Assembly (NCBI GenBank): GCA_964430855.1
Contig: CAYSHC010000009.1
Coordinates: forward strand, 5,379 to 69,378
Direction of reading: 5' to 3'
DNA: 64,000 nucleotides
Origin: JAEZDP01 sp964430855
Lineage (GTDB): Bacteria > Acidobacteriota > Vicinamibacteria > Vicinamibacterales > Vicinamibacteraceae
Numbering within the stretch: position 1 is the first letter of the stretch; each line of letters starts with the position of its first letter. Position numbers and translations under genes: made by a program. Of this stretch, positions 56,520-64,000 are shown piece after piece. The notes beneath the pieces are model-generated. The model was not told the origin of the DNA, did no database searches, and saw only the letters and a program-made list of their open reading frames with translations.

Positions 56520-58024
56520 ACCCGCACCACAGGCGACGCCAGGTCGGGCATGGGGGTTGTCAGGAACAACCGCCGCGCGGACGCGGCGATGGCGCCCGCC
56601 CACCTGGCCGACCGGTTCGCGCGCGCGCTGTCGGTCGCCAGCCCCGTGTTGGCGTACATCTGACGGTAGAGCTTCGAGATCAGGACGAACGCGAGGCGCG
56701 ACCTGACCGTGCGAACGCACGCCGACCGCCGCCAGATCAGCCGCAGGCTGTAGAACTCGTCCCACGCGCGCTGCGTGCCCTCGCGGATCTCCGGCGTGCT
56801 CATCGCGGGGTGTGGCGTGTAGACCTTCGGGCGCTTCGACGGTTCCAGCAGCCAGTACCGCGTCAGCGGCACGCCGTCGATTGCCTCGCCGTCGAACGAG
56901 GCCTCCCAGCGCTGGAAGTCGATGGTGCCGGGAAACGGCGTGAGCATCACAAACTGCGCGAACGTCACGCCAGCTTCCTGCGCCAGTGCCGTCGTCGCCG
57001 CGAACGTGTCGGGCCTGTCGCTCGGCAACCCGAAGATGAACGACCCGAGCACGTGCACGCCATGCTCGCGAAACGCCTGCAGCCGGCTCACGAGATCGGC
57101 GCCGGCCGAGTTGAAGTCCTTGTAGACGGCCTTCAGGCCGTCGGGCGTCACCGACTCCACGCCCACGAGCACGCCCTTGATGTTCGCGCGCCGCATCGCG
57201 TCGAGGAACGCCGGATCCTCGGCGGCCTCCATCGTGATCTGCGTGAAGAAGACCATGTCGCGCGGCAGCTCGGCGAGCGCATCCATCAGCGCGAAGCGCT
57301 GGTCGCGGATGGCGCGCAGCTCCTCGAGGCGCGTCGGGTCCACGCGGCGAGACGCCATCCGGATGTCGGCCTGGCTGACGGGGTAGAAGTTGTCGTCGGC
57401 GAGCAGGACGAAGCGGAAGCCGGCGCGGCGCAGCGCGACGATCTCGTCGACGACGTCCTGCACGCCGCGCTGGCGGGGCTGCTGCCCGTCGGTCCGCCAG
57501 ACGGAGCAGAACGAGCAGTGCTTGGGGCAGCCGCGCACCGTCTGCACCGAGCCCCACATGTACCGCCCCTTCGGCAGCAGGTCCCACCGCGCCGAGCGGA
57601 ACGACGCGCCGGGGATGCGTCCGCCGTCGTACAGCGGCACGGGCGCTCCGGCGGCACAGGCGTCGAGCACGCGCGGCCACACGTGTTCGCCGTCGCCCTT
57701 CACCACCGCGTGCGCGCCGCCGTGCTCGAGGGGCTCGTCGGGATACAGGCCCGCGTGCGACCCGCCGTACACGACCCAGGCGCCCCGTTCACGCGCGAGC
57801 CGGCCGACCTCGTAGCCGCGATACGCGTTGCCCGTGTGAATACCGATTCCGACCACGTCGCCGGGCTCGACATCGGCAGGGTCGAACCTGTCGAGCGTCT
57901 CGTCGACGATGTTCGGGGTGCCCCAGCGGTCCGGCGTTGCCGCGGCGAGCACGTAGAGCCAGCGCGGGGTGATGACGGCGGTGCCGAACGAGAGCGTGCT
58001 CGGGTTGATCAGATGGACGCGCAT
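56471..58024 (-). CDS. B12-binding radical SAM protein
   Basis: The 517-residue protein has an N-terminal cobalamin-binding-like Rossmann domain (VHLINPSTLSFG, GIGIHTGNAYRG, WVVYGGSHAGLYPDEPL). A radical SAM core follows with the 4Fe-4S motif RGCPKHCSFCSVWR (CxxxCxxC), LLADDNFYP and GVLVGVESVTPDGLKAVYKDFN. It is related to BchE/HpnP-type enzymes in methylation or cyclisation. No DxHxxG base-off motif is obvious. The last residues (VGSGLDAAESGVRSHP) are encoded by two repeat units in different frames, so the 3' end has been rewritten by the palindrome. It is 3 bp downstream of blaR1. Confidence 0.85.
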   Translation of the reverse strand: MRVHLINPSTLSFGTAVITPRWLYVLAAATPDRWGTPNIVDETLDRFDPADVEPGDVVGIGIHTGNAYRGYEVGRLARERGAWVVYGGSHAGLYPDEPLEHGGAHAVVKGDGEHVWPRVLDACAAGAPVPLYDGGRIPGASFRSARWDLLPKGRYMWGSVQTVRGCPKHCSFCSVWRTDGQQPRQRGVQDVVDEIVALRRAGFRFVLLADDNFYPVSQADIRMASRRVDPTRLEELRAIRDQRFALMDALAELPRDMVFFTQITMEAAEDPAFLDAMRRANIKGVLVGVESVTPDGLKAVYKDFNSAGADLVSRLQAFREHGVHVLGSFIFGLPSDRPDTFAATTALAQEAGVTFAQFVMLTPFPGTIDFQRWEASFDGEAIDGVPLTRYWLLEPSKRPKVYTPHPAMSTPEIREGTQRAWDEFYSLRLIWRRSACVRTVRSRLAFVLISKLYRQMYANTGLATDSARANRSARWAGAIAASARRLFLTTPMPDLASPVVRVGSGLDAAESGVRSHP

Positions 58025-58027
58025 GAC

Positions 58028-59713
58028 TCAGAACGTTCCCGCCACGTGCCTGCCGAGTCGCGAGAAGAACCCGGCGGTTGCCACTCCACCACGGGCGATG
58101 CCCGTCCCCGCCTCACGGCCGGCCTCGCCGATGGCGACCCCCGCGCGGCCCACAGCCATGCCCGCCCCGCCCATCGCGCCACCGGCTTGGCCGAACACGG
58201 CACCGGCTTCGATAAAGGGGGCACGTGCGGGTCGTCCGTCGGGCGTTGGCGCAGGTGCTGACGTGGACGCTGACGAGGGGGCAGGGTCCGCCGTCAGGTC
58301 TCGCGCCTGTCCGACAGCCGACGCCGATGGCGGTCGCGGTGCCGGTACCGGTGCCGGGGCGAGGGGCGCCGCCAGCGATGCGAAGGCGAGTCGTGGACCG
58401 CGCGCGGGCGCAGCCAACGACAGTCGGACGTCGGGCGGCGCGGGCTTCCCAACCGCTGCCGGAACCGGTCCGGTCCTCACGGGTCGGTCGATGGCGACGC
58501 GTGCCGCGACCATCCGGGTTGCCGTGGCCTGAACGTGCCGGGACGAGCTGCCGCCCGTTGAACGGAGCGCCGCGGCGGAACCGCCAGGCCAGGCCAGGCT
58601 CCGCTGCGCCGCAGCAGTCGACCGCAGGCTCGACACGCGCCTCGCCTCCGCAGCAGGCACGGGGAGCACGACCGTCGGCGCCACCAGCGTCAGCGCGGCG
58701 ACAATCGCGGCGGCCACGCCAGACGTCGCACTCGTGATGACGCCGGCGCCCGCATGCAGCCGCCGCACACGGCGCGCATCCACGAGGCGCCGTACGCGCG
58801 CGGCCAGCTGCGACCGCCCGCCGCGCACCGCCACCTGCAGGGCCTCGAGGGCCGTGCCGCGCGACGCCAGCTCCACGAGGCACCGCGCGTAGTCGCGGGG
58901 GCCCGTCGCCAGCGTGACGACCCAGTCGTCGCAGGCGGCCTCGCGCTCGATGGTCAGTTGCCTGTCAATCCACCAGACGGCCGGATGGCCCGCCGCGAAC
59001 GCACGGACGAGATGCTGCACGAACTGCGCGATGTCGTCGCGCCGGCGTACGTGCGCCAGCTCGTGCACCAGGATCGCGTCCAGCGCGGCCGGCGTCAGCA
59101 GGCGCGCGTTGGCAGGCAGGGCGATGATGGGGGCGCGCGGCCCGAGCACGCACGGCGTCGGGACGTCCGGGGACCACGCGACGACGGCGCGGCGCCCGGT
59201 CTGCCGCAGGCTGCGCCACGCGGGCAGGTGGTCGAGTGCTGCCGCAGACATCGGTCGGCAGCGCGCACGCCACCGGCGCAGCGTGAAGAGGCCGGCCGCC
59301 AGCCTGCCCAGGCACAGGATCGTGCCGGCGGCCCAGAGGGCGAACACCGCCGTGGCCGCCAGCACGGTTGCGCGCGTACGATCCGGCGGGAGCCACGTTG
59401 CGATGCCCGCGTGCGAGGCAGCACCGACCTCGCCATGGCGCGTGCCCTCGGCGATTCCGCCAGCTGACGACGGTGCGACGAACGCGGCGCTGCCTGCCAC
59501 CGTCGCACCCGGCGCCACCACCAGCACGTCACCGACGAGCAGGCCAGGTGCGCCGCTGGCCAGCAGCCCGCCGAGCACGGGTATCGCCGCCAGCGACGCC
59601 ATCCACACGACGCTGCGCGTGCTCGCGCTCAGCCACGGCAGCAGGCGCAGACCGAGCGTGACGGCTGCTGTTCCCAGCAGCCCAAGCGCGAGCCATGTCC
59701 AGAGCCAGGTCAC
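58028..59713 (-). CDS. BlaR1/MecR1-type M56 membrane metallopeptidase
   Basis: The 561-residue protein has four N-terminal membrane helices with a cytosolic zinc-protease loop LVHELAHVRRRDDIAQF and EREAACDDWV. One further helix lies near residue 330 (SATSGVAAAIVAALTLVAPT). The C-terminal part is not a penicillin-binding sensor but a Pro/Ala-rich stretch followed by Gly/Ala repeats (AGAVFGQAGGAMGGAGMAVG and similar). It is typical of Acidobacteria BlaR1 homologs that sense unknown signals. It follows blaI on the same strand and probably cleaves BlaI. Confidence 0.88.
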   Translation of the reverse strand: MTWLWTWLALGLLGTAAVTLGLRLLPWLSASTRSVVWMASLAAIPVLGGLLASGAPGLLVGDVLVVAPGATVAGSAAFVAPSSAGGIAEGTRHGEVGAASHAGIATWLPPDRTRATVLAATAVFALWAAGTILCLGRLAAGLFTLRRWRARCRPMSAAALDHLPAWRSLRQTGRRAVVAWSPDVPTPCVLGPRAPIIALPANARLLTPAALDAILVHELAHVRRRDDIAQFVQHLVRAFAAGHPAVWWIDRQLTIEREAACDDWVVTLATGPRDYARCLVELASRGTALEALQVAVRGGRSQLAARVRRLVDARRVRRLHAGAGVITSATSGVAAAIVAALTLVAPTVVLPVPAAEARRVSSLRSTAAAQRSLAWPGGSAAALRSTGGSSSRHVQATATRMVAARVAIDRPVRTGPVPAAVGKPAPPDVRLSLAAPARGPRLAFASLAAPLAPAPVPAPRPPSASAVGQARDLTADPAPSSASTSAPAPTPDGRPARAPFIEAGAVFGQAGGAMGGAGMAVGRAGVAIGEAGREAGTGIARGGVATAGFFSRLGRHVAGTF

Positions 59714-59714
59714 C

Positions 59715-60092
59715 TCAGGCCTCCTCGATCAGGCGCTTCAGCGCGTCGATCTCGCCTGGCGCGAGCCGCTCGTCCCTCAGCAGGTGCTGCACGAGCGACG
59801 TCGTCGACCCGCCGAAGAGGCGCGAGCGCAGGTGCGCAAGCGCTCGCTTACGCGCCTGCGTCCGGGGCACGCGAGCCCGGAACACGAAGGCCCGCCCGAC
59901 TCTCGCCTGCCGTGCCACGTAGCCCTTGCGTTCGAGGATCCGCATCAGTGTCGACACCGTGTTGTAGGCCAGGGGCGGCCTGCCGGGCAGGCGATCGGCC
60001 ACGTCGGCCACGGTAGCCGGGCCATGGTCCCAGAGCACGTCCAGCACGCGCAGCTCCGCGTCGGTGGGGGTCGGGGATGTCCGTCGCGGCAT
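59715..60092 (-). CDS. BlaI/MecI-family transcriptional repressor
   Basis: The 125-residue winged-helix protein has TDAELRVLDVLWDHGPATVADVAD, the recognition region YNTVSTLMRILERKGYVARQ and a C-terminal dimerisation part ending ALKRLIEEA. BlaI binds operators in front of its own operon and is inactivated by proteolysis through BlaR1. I chose ATG 60092; a TTG at 60155 would extend it by 21 residues. Upstream at 60157-60168 is a CTAA-N4-TTAG palindrome. The operon continues with blaR1 and the radical SAM gene. Confidence 0.9.
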   Translation of the reverse strand: MPRRTSPTPTDAELRVLDVLWDHGPATVADVADRLPGRPPLAYNTVSTLMRILERKGYVARQARVGRAFVFRARVPRTQARKRALAHLRSRLFGGSTTSLVQHLLRDERLAPGEIDALKRLIEEA

Positions 60093-60156
60093 CGCGCCTG
60101 CTGCGCCTTCCTTTCGAGAAGGCTCGACGCTATCAGCCGCCGGCGTGCGAGTCAAA

Positions 60157-60168
60157 CTAATTCCTTAG
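60157..60168. promoter_or_regulatory. Candidate BlaI operator CTAA-TTCC-TTAG
   Basis: A short palindrome in an AT-rich patch about 65 bp upstream of the blaI ATG. It resembles BlaI-family operators in spacing but is short, so the call rests mostly on position. Confidence 0.4.
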
Positions 60169-60359
60169 GACTTGATGAGCGCGCGGACGAGCTGGGACCC
60201 TGCGAACGCCCCTTGGACGCGGACGGCCCGGGTCGCGGTACACTTGACGGGTTGCGCCACTGAAGCAGGCCGTCCTCCGGCAGCGCCTCAGGGCCGCGGT
60301 CACCAGACCGCCAGCCTGCGGCGAGGCTTGGGTTGCCGCGTTCTGTCGATAGGATTCAC

Positions 60360-61844
60360 GTGCCGTTCAGTAGTTTCCCGCTTCATCCCTCCCTCCTTCA
60401 GGGCATCAAGGAACTCGGTTTCGCCCGCCCCACGGCCATCCAGGCCGACGCCATCCCGCCCGCGCTCGAGGGCCGCGACCTGCTCGCCTGCGCGGCCACG
60501 GGCAGCGGCAAGACCGTCGCCTTCCTCCTGCCCATCCTGCACGCGCTCATCGGGCGGCCCCGCGGCACGACGCGCGCGCTGGTGCTGACGCCGACGCGCG
60601 AGCTCGCCGCGCAGATCGTCGAGGACCTCAACGACCTGGCCGTGCACACGCCGGTCACGGCCGCCGCGGTCTTCGGCGGTGTCGGCATGGGTCCGCAGGA
60701 GCACGCCTTCCGCAGCGGCGTGGACGTCATCGTCGCCACGCCGGGGCGGCTGCTCGACCATTTCCGTCAGCCATACGCGAAGCTCGGGGGCCTCGAGTTC
60801 CTGGTGCTCGACGAGGCGGACCGCATGCTCGACATGGGCTTCCTGCCGGAGATCCGGAAGATCCTGCGGCACATCCCCGGCACGCGCCAGACGCTGTTCT
60901 TCAGCGCGACGATGCCGCCCCCGATTGCCGCGCTGACGCGCGAGATGCTGCGCGATCCCGTGCTCATCAACCAGGAGCGCCAGGCCGCGCCGGCCGTCGG
61001 CATCACGCAGGCGATCTACCCCGTCTCGCAGGACCTCAAGTCGTTGCTGCTGCTCGCGCTGCTCCAGCGCGGCGAGATGTCGCAGGCGCTGGTGTTCACG
61101 CGGACGAAGCACCGCGCCGACAGGGTGCAGGCGTTCCTCGTGCGGGCGGGCATCAAGGCCGAGCGCATCCACGGCAACCGCTCGCAGGCCCAGCGCACGC
61201 AGGCTCTCGCGGGCTTCAAGGCGGGCACGTACCCGGTCCTCGTGGCGACGGACATCGCGGCGCGCGGCATCGACGTCACCGCGCTCGGGCACGTCGTGAA
61301 CTTCGACGTGCCGCTGGTGCCCGAGGACTACATCCACCGCGTGGGACGTACCGGCCGCGCCGAGGCGACGGGCGACGCGTTCACGTTTGTCGCCCCCGAC
61401 GAGGAAGAGGATCTGCGGCGCATCGAGAAGGCCGTCGGCCGGCGCCTGCCGCGCGTCACGCTGCCCGACTTCGACTACGGCGCCCGGGCCGACGCTCCGC
61501 TCGAGGTACCGCGCGCCGTTCGCATCGCCGAGATCCGCAAGCGCAAGGCGGAAGAGCGTGCCCGGGCGCAGGCCAACGCCGAGCGGCGCGCCGCAGCGGC
61601 AGCGCGCCGCGGGGCGTCAGGCGTTGCCGCCTCGGGCGGTGCGGCACCGCGCCCATCAGGCCCGTCGCGCCACGGCAACGCGCGGCCCGGCGCCAGCCGG
61701 CCGGCCGGCAACAGGCCCGCTGGCCCGCGCACCGGCGCAGGCCGATCCGGCGATACTCGTGCAGGCAGTGGCCGTCCCGGCGTCGGCGCGGCACGTTCGA
61801 GCGGTCAGCGCCGCGGATCGTGGGGGCCGAAGAAGGGTCGGTAG
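60360..61844 (+). CDS. DEAD-box ATP-dependent RNA helicase (RhlE-like)
   Basis: The 494-residue protein has the full DEAD-box set: Q-motif region FARPTAIQADAIP, motif I AATGSGKT (46-53), PTRELAAQ, TPGRLLDH, DEAD in VLDEADRML, SAT in FFSATMP, and the helicase-C YIHRVGRTGRAEATGDA. The last 90 residues are a basic Arg/Gly/Ala/Pro-rich tail, common in RhlE for RNA contact. The GTG at 60360 is preferred (AGGA 6 nt upstream); a TTG at 60333 is possible. It is followed after three bases by the PD40 propeller gene. Confidence 0.93.
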   Translation: MPFSSFPLHPSLLQGIKELGFARPTAIQADAIPPALEGRDLLACAATGSGKTVAFLLPILHALIGRPRGTTRALVLTPTRELAAQIVEDLNDLAVHTPVTAAAVFGGVGMGPQEHAFRSGVDVIVATPGRLLDHFRQPYAKLGGLEFLVLDEADRMLDMGFLPEIRKILRHIPGTRQTLFFSATMPPPIAALTREMLRDPVLINQERQAAPAVGITQAIYPVSQDLKSLLLLALLQRGEMSQALVFTRTKHRADRVQAFLVRAGIKAERIHGNRSQAQRTQALAGFKAGTYPVLVATDIAARGIDVTALGHVVNFDVPLVPEDYIHRVGRTGRAEATGDAFTFVAPDEEEDLRRIEKAVGRRLPRVTLPDFDYGARADAPLEVPRAVRIAEIRKRKAEERARAQANAERRAAAAARRGASGVAASGGAAPRPSGPSRHGNARPGASRPAGNRPAGPRTGAGRSGDTRAGSGRPGVGAARSSGQRRGSWGPKKGR

Positions 61845-61847
61845 GTG

Positions 61848-62684
61848 ATGCAGGAGCAGGTCGAGAGCATCCTCGAAGCGATCGACATCGCGACGGGCGC
61901 ACGTCGCGTCATCCACCGCGCGCCGGTGCGATTCGAGGCGCCCAACTGGACGCTCGACGGGCGCCACCTGCTGATCAACCAGGGCGGCCTGCTGTATCGC
62001 GTGTCGCTGCTCGGCGGTGAGCCGGAGCGTCTCGACACCGGCGACGTCCGCGCCTGCAACAACGACCACGGCTACTCGCCGGACGGACGGCACCTCGCGA
62101 TCAGCTGCGGCCCGAACGGCTCGCGCATCTACGTCCTGCCGGCCGGCGGGGGGGTGCCTCGGCTGCTCGTCGGCGAGTCGCCCGCCTACTGGCATGGCTG
62201 GTCGCCCGACGGGCGCATGCTCGCCTACGTCGGCCGGCACGAGGCCGACGACTTCGACATCTACGTCGTCCCGGTGGAGGGCGGCGCGTCACGGCGGCTC
62301 ACGTCATCGCCTGGCCTGGACGACGGTCCGGACTACACGCCGGACGGGCAGTGGATCTACTTCAACTCCGAACGGACGGGCGTCATGCGCCTCTGGCGCA
62401 TGCGGCCCGACGGCAGCGGCCAGGAGCAGGTCACCTTCGACGACGCCTATGCCGACTGGTTCCCCCATCCGTCCCCTGATGGCAGGTGGCTCGTCTGGCT
62501 GTCGTACGCGGCCGACGTGACGGGGCACCCGCCGTACAAGGACGTCGCGCTGCGCATCATGCCGCTGGCGGGTGGACGCCCCCGCGTACTGACGCGGCTG
62601 TTCGGCGGCCAGGGCACGATCAACGTGCCGTCCTGGTCGCCCGACAGCCGGTCGGTCGCCTTCGTCAGTTACCGGCTCGCGTAG
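61848..62684 (+). CDS. PD40/TolB-like beta-propeller protein
   Basis: The 278-residue protein has five to six WD40-like/PD40 repeats: APNWTLDGRHLLIN, GYSPDGRHLAISC, GWSPDGRMLAYVGR, YTPDGQWIYFNSERTG, HPSPDGRWLVWLSY and SWSPDSRSVAFVSY. No signal peptide is visible, which is unusual for TolB-like propellers; a cytosolic role, or export with a partner, are options. Its ATG is three bases after the helicase stop (GTG 61845 also possible), so they are co-transcribed. The 3' end overlaps the convergent hydrolase gene by 20 bp. Confidence 0.85.
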   Translation: MQEQVESILEAIDIATGARRVIHRAPVRFEAPNWTLDGRHLLINQGGLLYRVSLLGGEPERLDTGDVRACNNDHGYSPDGRHLAISCGPNGSRIYVLPAGGGVPRLLVGESPAYWHGWSPDGRMLAYVGRHEADDFDIYVVPVEGGASRRLTSSPGLDDGPDYTPDGQWIYFNSERTGVMRLWRMRPDGSGQEQVTFDDAYADWFPHPSPDGRWLVWLSYAADVTGHPPYKDVALRIMPLAGGRPRVLTRLFGGQGTINVPSWSPDSRSVAFVSYRLA

Positions 62685-64000
62685 CCATCACGACGTTGCC
62701 GGGCACGGCGACGCCCATGCGTCCCTCGAGCCTCTCGCGCGCGATGACGGCGCCGTCGGGCGTACGCGGGGAAACGAGCTGGACGCGGGCGGGCGCCGCG
62801 AGTGCCATCAGCTCCGGCAGGTCCGTCACCTTCAGCACGCCCGGCACGATCGCCAGCGACGCGTCCCGGTATTCGTCGGCGGCGGCCAGGTCGATGTAGC
62901 TCACGAGGCTGTCGACGAGCACGAGGCTGGTCGGCGTGTCCACCTGCGCCGCAAACAGCGCGCCCGGGGCGGTGAGGCCGCGCGCGTGCACCGTCCGCGC
63001 CGACGCGTCGGGGACTTCCGCCCGCAGCACCTCGAGCCCGGCGAGGATGTCGCGCGCCTGCCACGCCACGACGCTGGTGCCAAGCAGCCACGCGCGGGCG
63101 GCGAACTGATAGCTGGCGGCATACCCGCTCTCGCCCGTCAGCGGGGCAAGGGCGCCCGTGCCCCGCACGTCGAGCGCCAGCACGACGTCGTCGGCACGCG
63201 CGCCCAGCGCGTCGCGGTCGGCGCCGCTCGTCCCGCGATCGTCGACGACGAGCATCACGCCGCGGCGCCTGGTCGCGTCGGCCGGGCGCATGAGCGTGCC
63301 CGCGAGCCGCACGCCGGGCTCGACCTCGATCAGGAGCCGTTCATGTCCCGGGCGTCCGTTGACGGGCGTACGCGAGACCACCCTGGCTGGCGGCGTGCTG
63401 CCGGCGTCGAGCTGCACGAGCGCCCGGATGGCGTCGGGCGTGGCCGCGCCGCGGGTCCGGGCGAGGTGGCCCGCGTACTCGTAGTTGTCGGCGCGTGTCG
63501 TGCGCGAGCCGACCGACGTCGCGAGCTGGCCCGTCGGCGTCACGTGCAGGGCTGCCGGGTCGTCGGGTGTCAGCGGTGCTTCTTCGCCGGGGGCGGCGGG
63601 GCCGCGCAGCCACGTGCGCAGCCAGCGATAGGCGCCTTCCCGCAAGGGCTGCGACCAGCCGTGCGTCGCGTCGGTCTCCACCATCGCGACCTGCGCCTCG
63701 GCCTCGAGCAGGCCATACAGACGCTTGAGTTCGAGGTGGCAGGCCCGGGCGCCTTCGATGGGGAAGTAGTCGCGGATGGCGCTGCTCACGAGGAACGCGC
63801 GCGGCGCGCCGGCGATCGCCAGGTCGGCGAAGTCGAGCCCGCGCGACAGGAACCCGGGCGCCACCTGCTCGGCGTCCTGCGGGCCGGGGCCGCGCCAGAG
63901 CTGCTGCCATGAGGTCATGTAGCAGGATGAAACGGCCGCGGCGAGCCTCGGCTCGAAGGCCATGAGCCACGCGGCCTGCGTGCCGCCGCCCGAGTTGCCC
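62665..64000 (-). CDS. Alpha/beta-hydrolase (acetyl-xylan-esterase-like), N-terminus outside the window
   Basis: The C-terminal 445 codons are visible; the frame continues beyond the window end. The nucleophile elbow GNSGGGTQAAW is near the visible start and DATHGWSQPLREGAYRWL lies about 100 residues later. The C-terminal half (VVSRTPVNGRPGHERLLIEVE onward) is a second hydrolase-like region with VVDDRGTSG. The protein resembles secreted acetyl-xylan-esterase/cephalosporin-deacetylase-like two-domain hydrolases. Substrate unknown. It overlaps the PD40 gene end by 20 bp. Confidence 0.78.
   Translation of the reverse strand, partial: GNSGGGTQAAWLMAFEPRLAAAVSSCYMTSWQQLWRGPGPQDAEQVAPGFLSRGLDFADLAIAGAPRAFLVSSAIRDYFPIEGARACHLELKRLYGLLEAEAQVAMVETDATHGWSQPLREGAYRWLRTWLRGPAAPGEEAPLTPDDPAALHVTPTGQLATSVGSRTTRADNYEYAGHLARTRGAATPDAIRALVQLDAGSTPPARVVSRTPVNGRPGHERLLIEVEPGVRLAGTLMRPADATRRRGVMLVVDDRGTSGADRDALGARADDVVLALDVRGTGALAPLTGESGYAASYQFAARAWLLGTSVVAWQARDILAGLEVLRAEVPDASARTVHARGLTAPGALFAAQVDTPTSLVLVDSLVSYIDLAAADEYRDASLAIVPGVLKVTDLPELMALAAPARVQLVSPRTPDGAVIARERLEGRMGVAVPGNVVMATRAGN

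Overview
The window is about 64 kb of very GC-rich, gene-dense DNA with one 100-base run of N. The gene families point to an Acidobacteriota member, probably Vicinamibacteria-like: secreted sulfatases, DUF1080, DUF1501/DUF1553, DUF885, winged-helix/TPR sensors, GMC oxidoreductase with a gluconate-2-dehydrogenase subunit-3 protein, many Tat-type 'RR' leaders, and two abundant GC-rich intergenic repeat families. This assignment is an inference from gene content, because no rRNA or other marker gene is present. No tRNA, rRNA, CRISPR array, transposase or replication origin was seen.

Layout. 1-3554: translationally coupled lysine/diaminopimelate operon (end of a probable lysC, then dapB, dapA, dapD and a dapE-like gene). 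3592-9437: minus-strand genes for a DUF1080 protein, NamZ-like muramidase, IlvE, RluA/RluD-like pseudouridine synthase, PAP2 protein, DUF3037 and HipA-like kinase. 9722-20538: YciI-like protein, peroxiredoxin, MltB-like transglycosylase, a 3-hydroxyisobutyrate-dehydrogenase-like enzyme, a sulfatase/TIM-barrel pair, a large NAD-glutamate dehydrogenase and DUF937. 20690-27119: second sulfatase, TIM barrel, transhydrogenase PntAB-PntB, another TIM barrel and an esterase. 27307-35689: membrane protein split by the assembly gap, class-V aminotransferase plus ThiF/MoeB pair, DUF885 lipoprotein, Vgb-like propeller with a CxxCH protein, galactonate-dehydratase-like enolase and CPBP protease. 35711-36539: an isolated contractile-tail tube gene with a small partner. 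36595-43404: DUF1080, VCBS protein, G2DH subunit 3, GMC oxidoreductase, sarcosine-oxidase-like enzyme and M20 amidohydrolase. 43461-50627: small secreted protein, winged-helix/TPR regulator and a DUF1501/DUF1553 pair. 50715-64000: truncated globin, GalM, nucleoside hydrolase, CopZ-CsoR, MarR-OYE, radical SAM, BlaI-BlaR1, DEAD helicase, PD40 propeller and a truncated hydrolase.

Functional themes. The organism looks like a heterotroph that handles glycans and modified sugars outside the cytoplasm. Sulfatases, Xyl-isomerase-like TIM barrels, DUF1080 (3-keto-glycoside hydrolase family) and a GMC/subunit-3 pair would fit a 3-keto-sugar pathway. Central nitrogen and redox functions (GDH, IlvE, transhydrogenase, Dap operon) sit between these genes.

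The most unusual features are non-coding. A hairpin repeat begins exactly with the TAG stop codon of four genes and in one case also encodes the leader of the next protein. A second repeat, GGGGTCAGGTCTCG, forms large palindromes, is translated into 'GSGL' tails at the C-termini of three unrelated proteins, and elsewhere abuts -10 boxes. Several genes also have a -10-like box 6-8 nt before the start codon, suggesting leaderless mRNAs.
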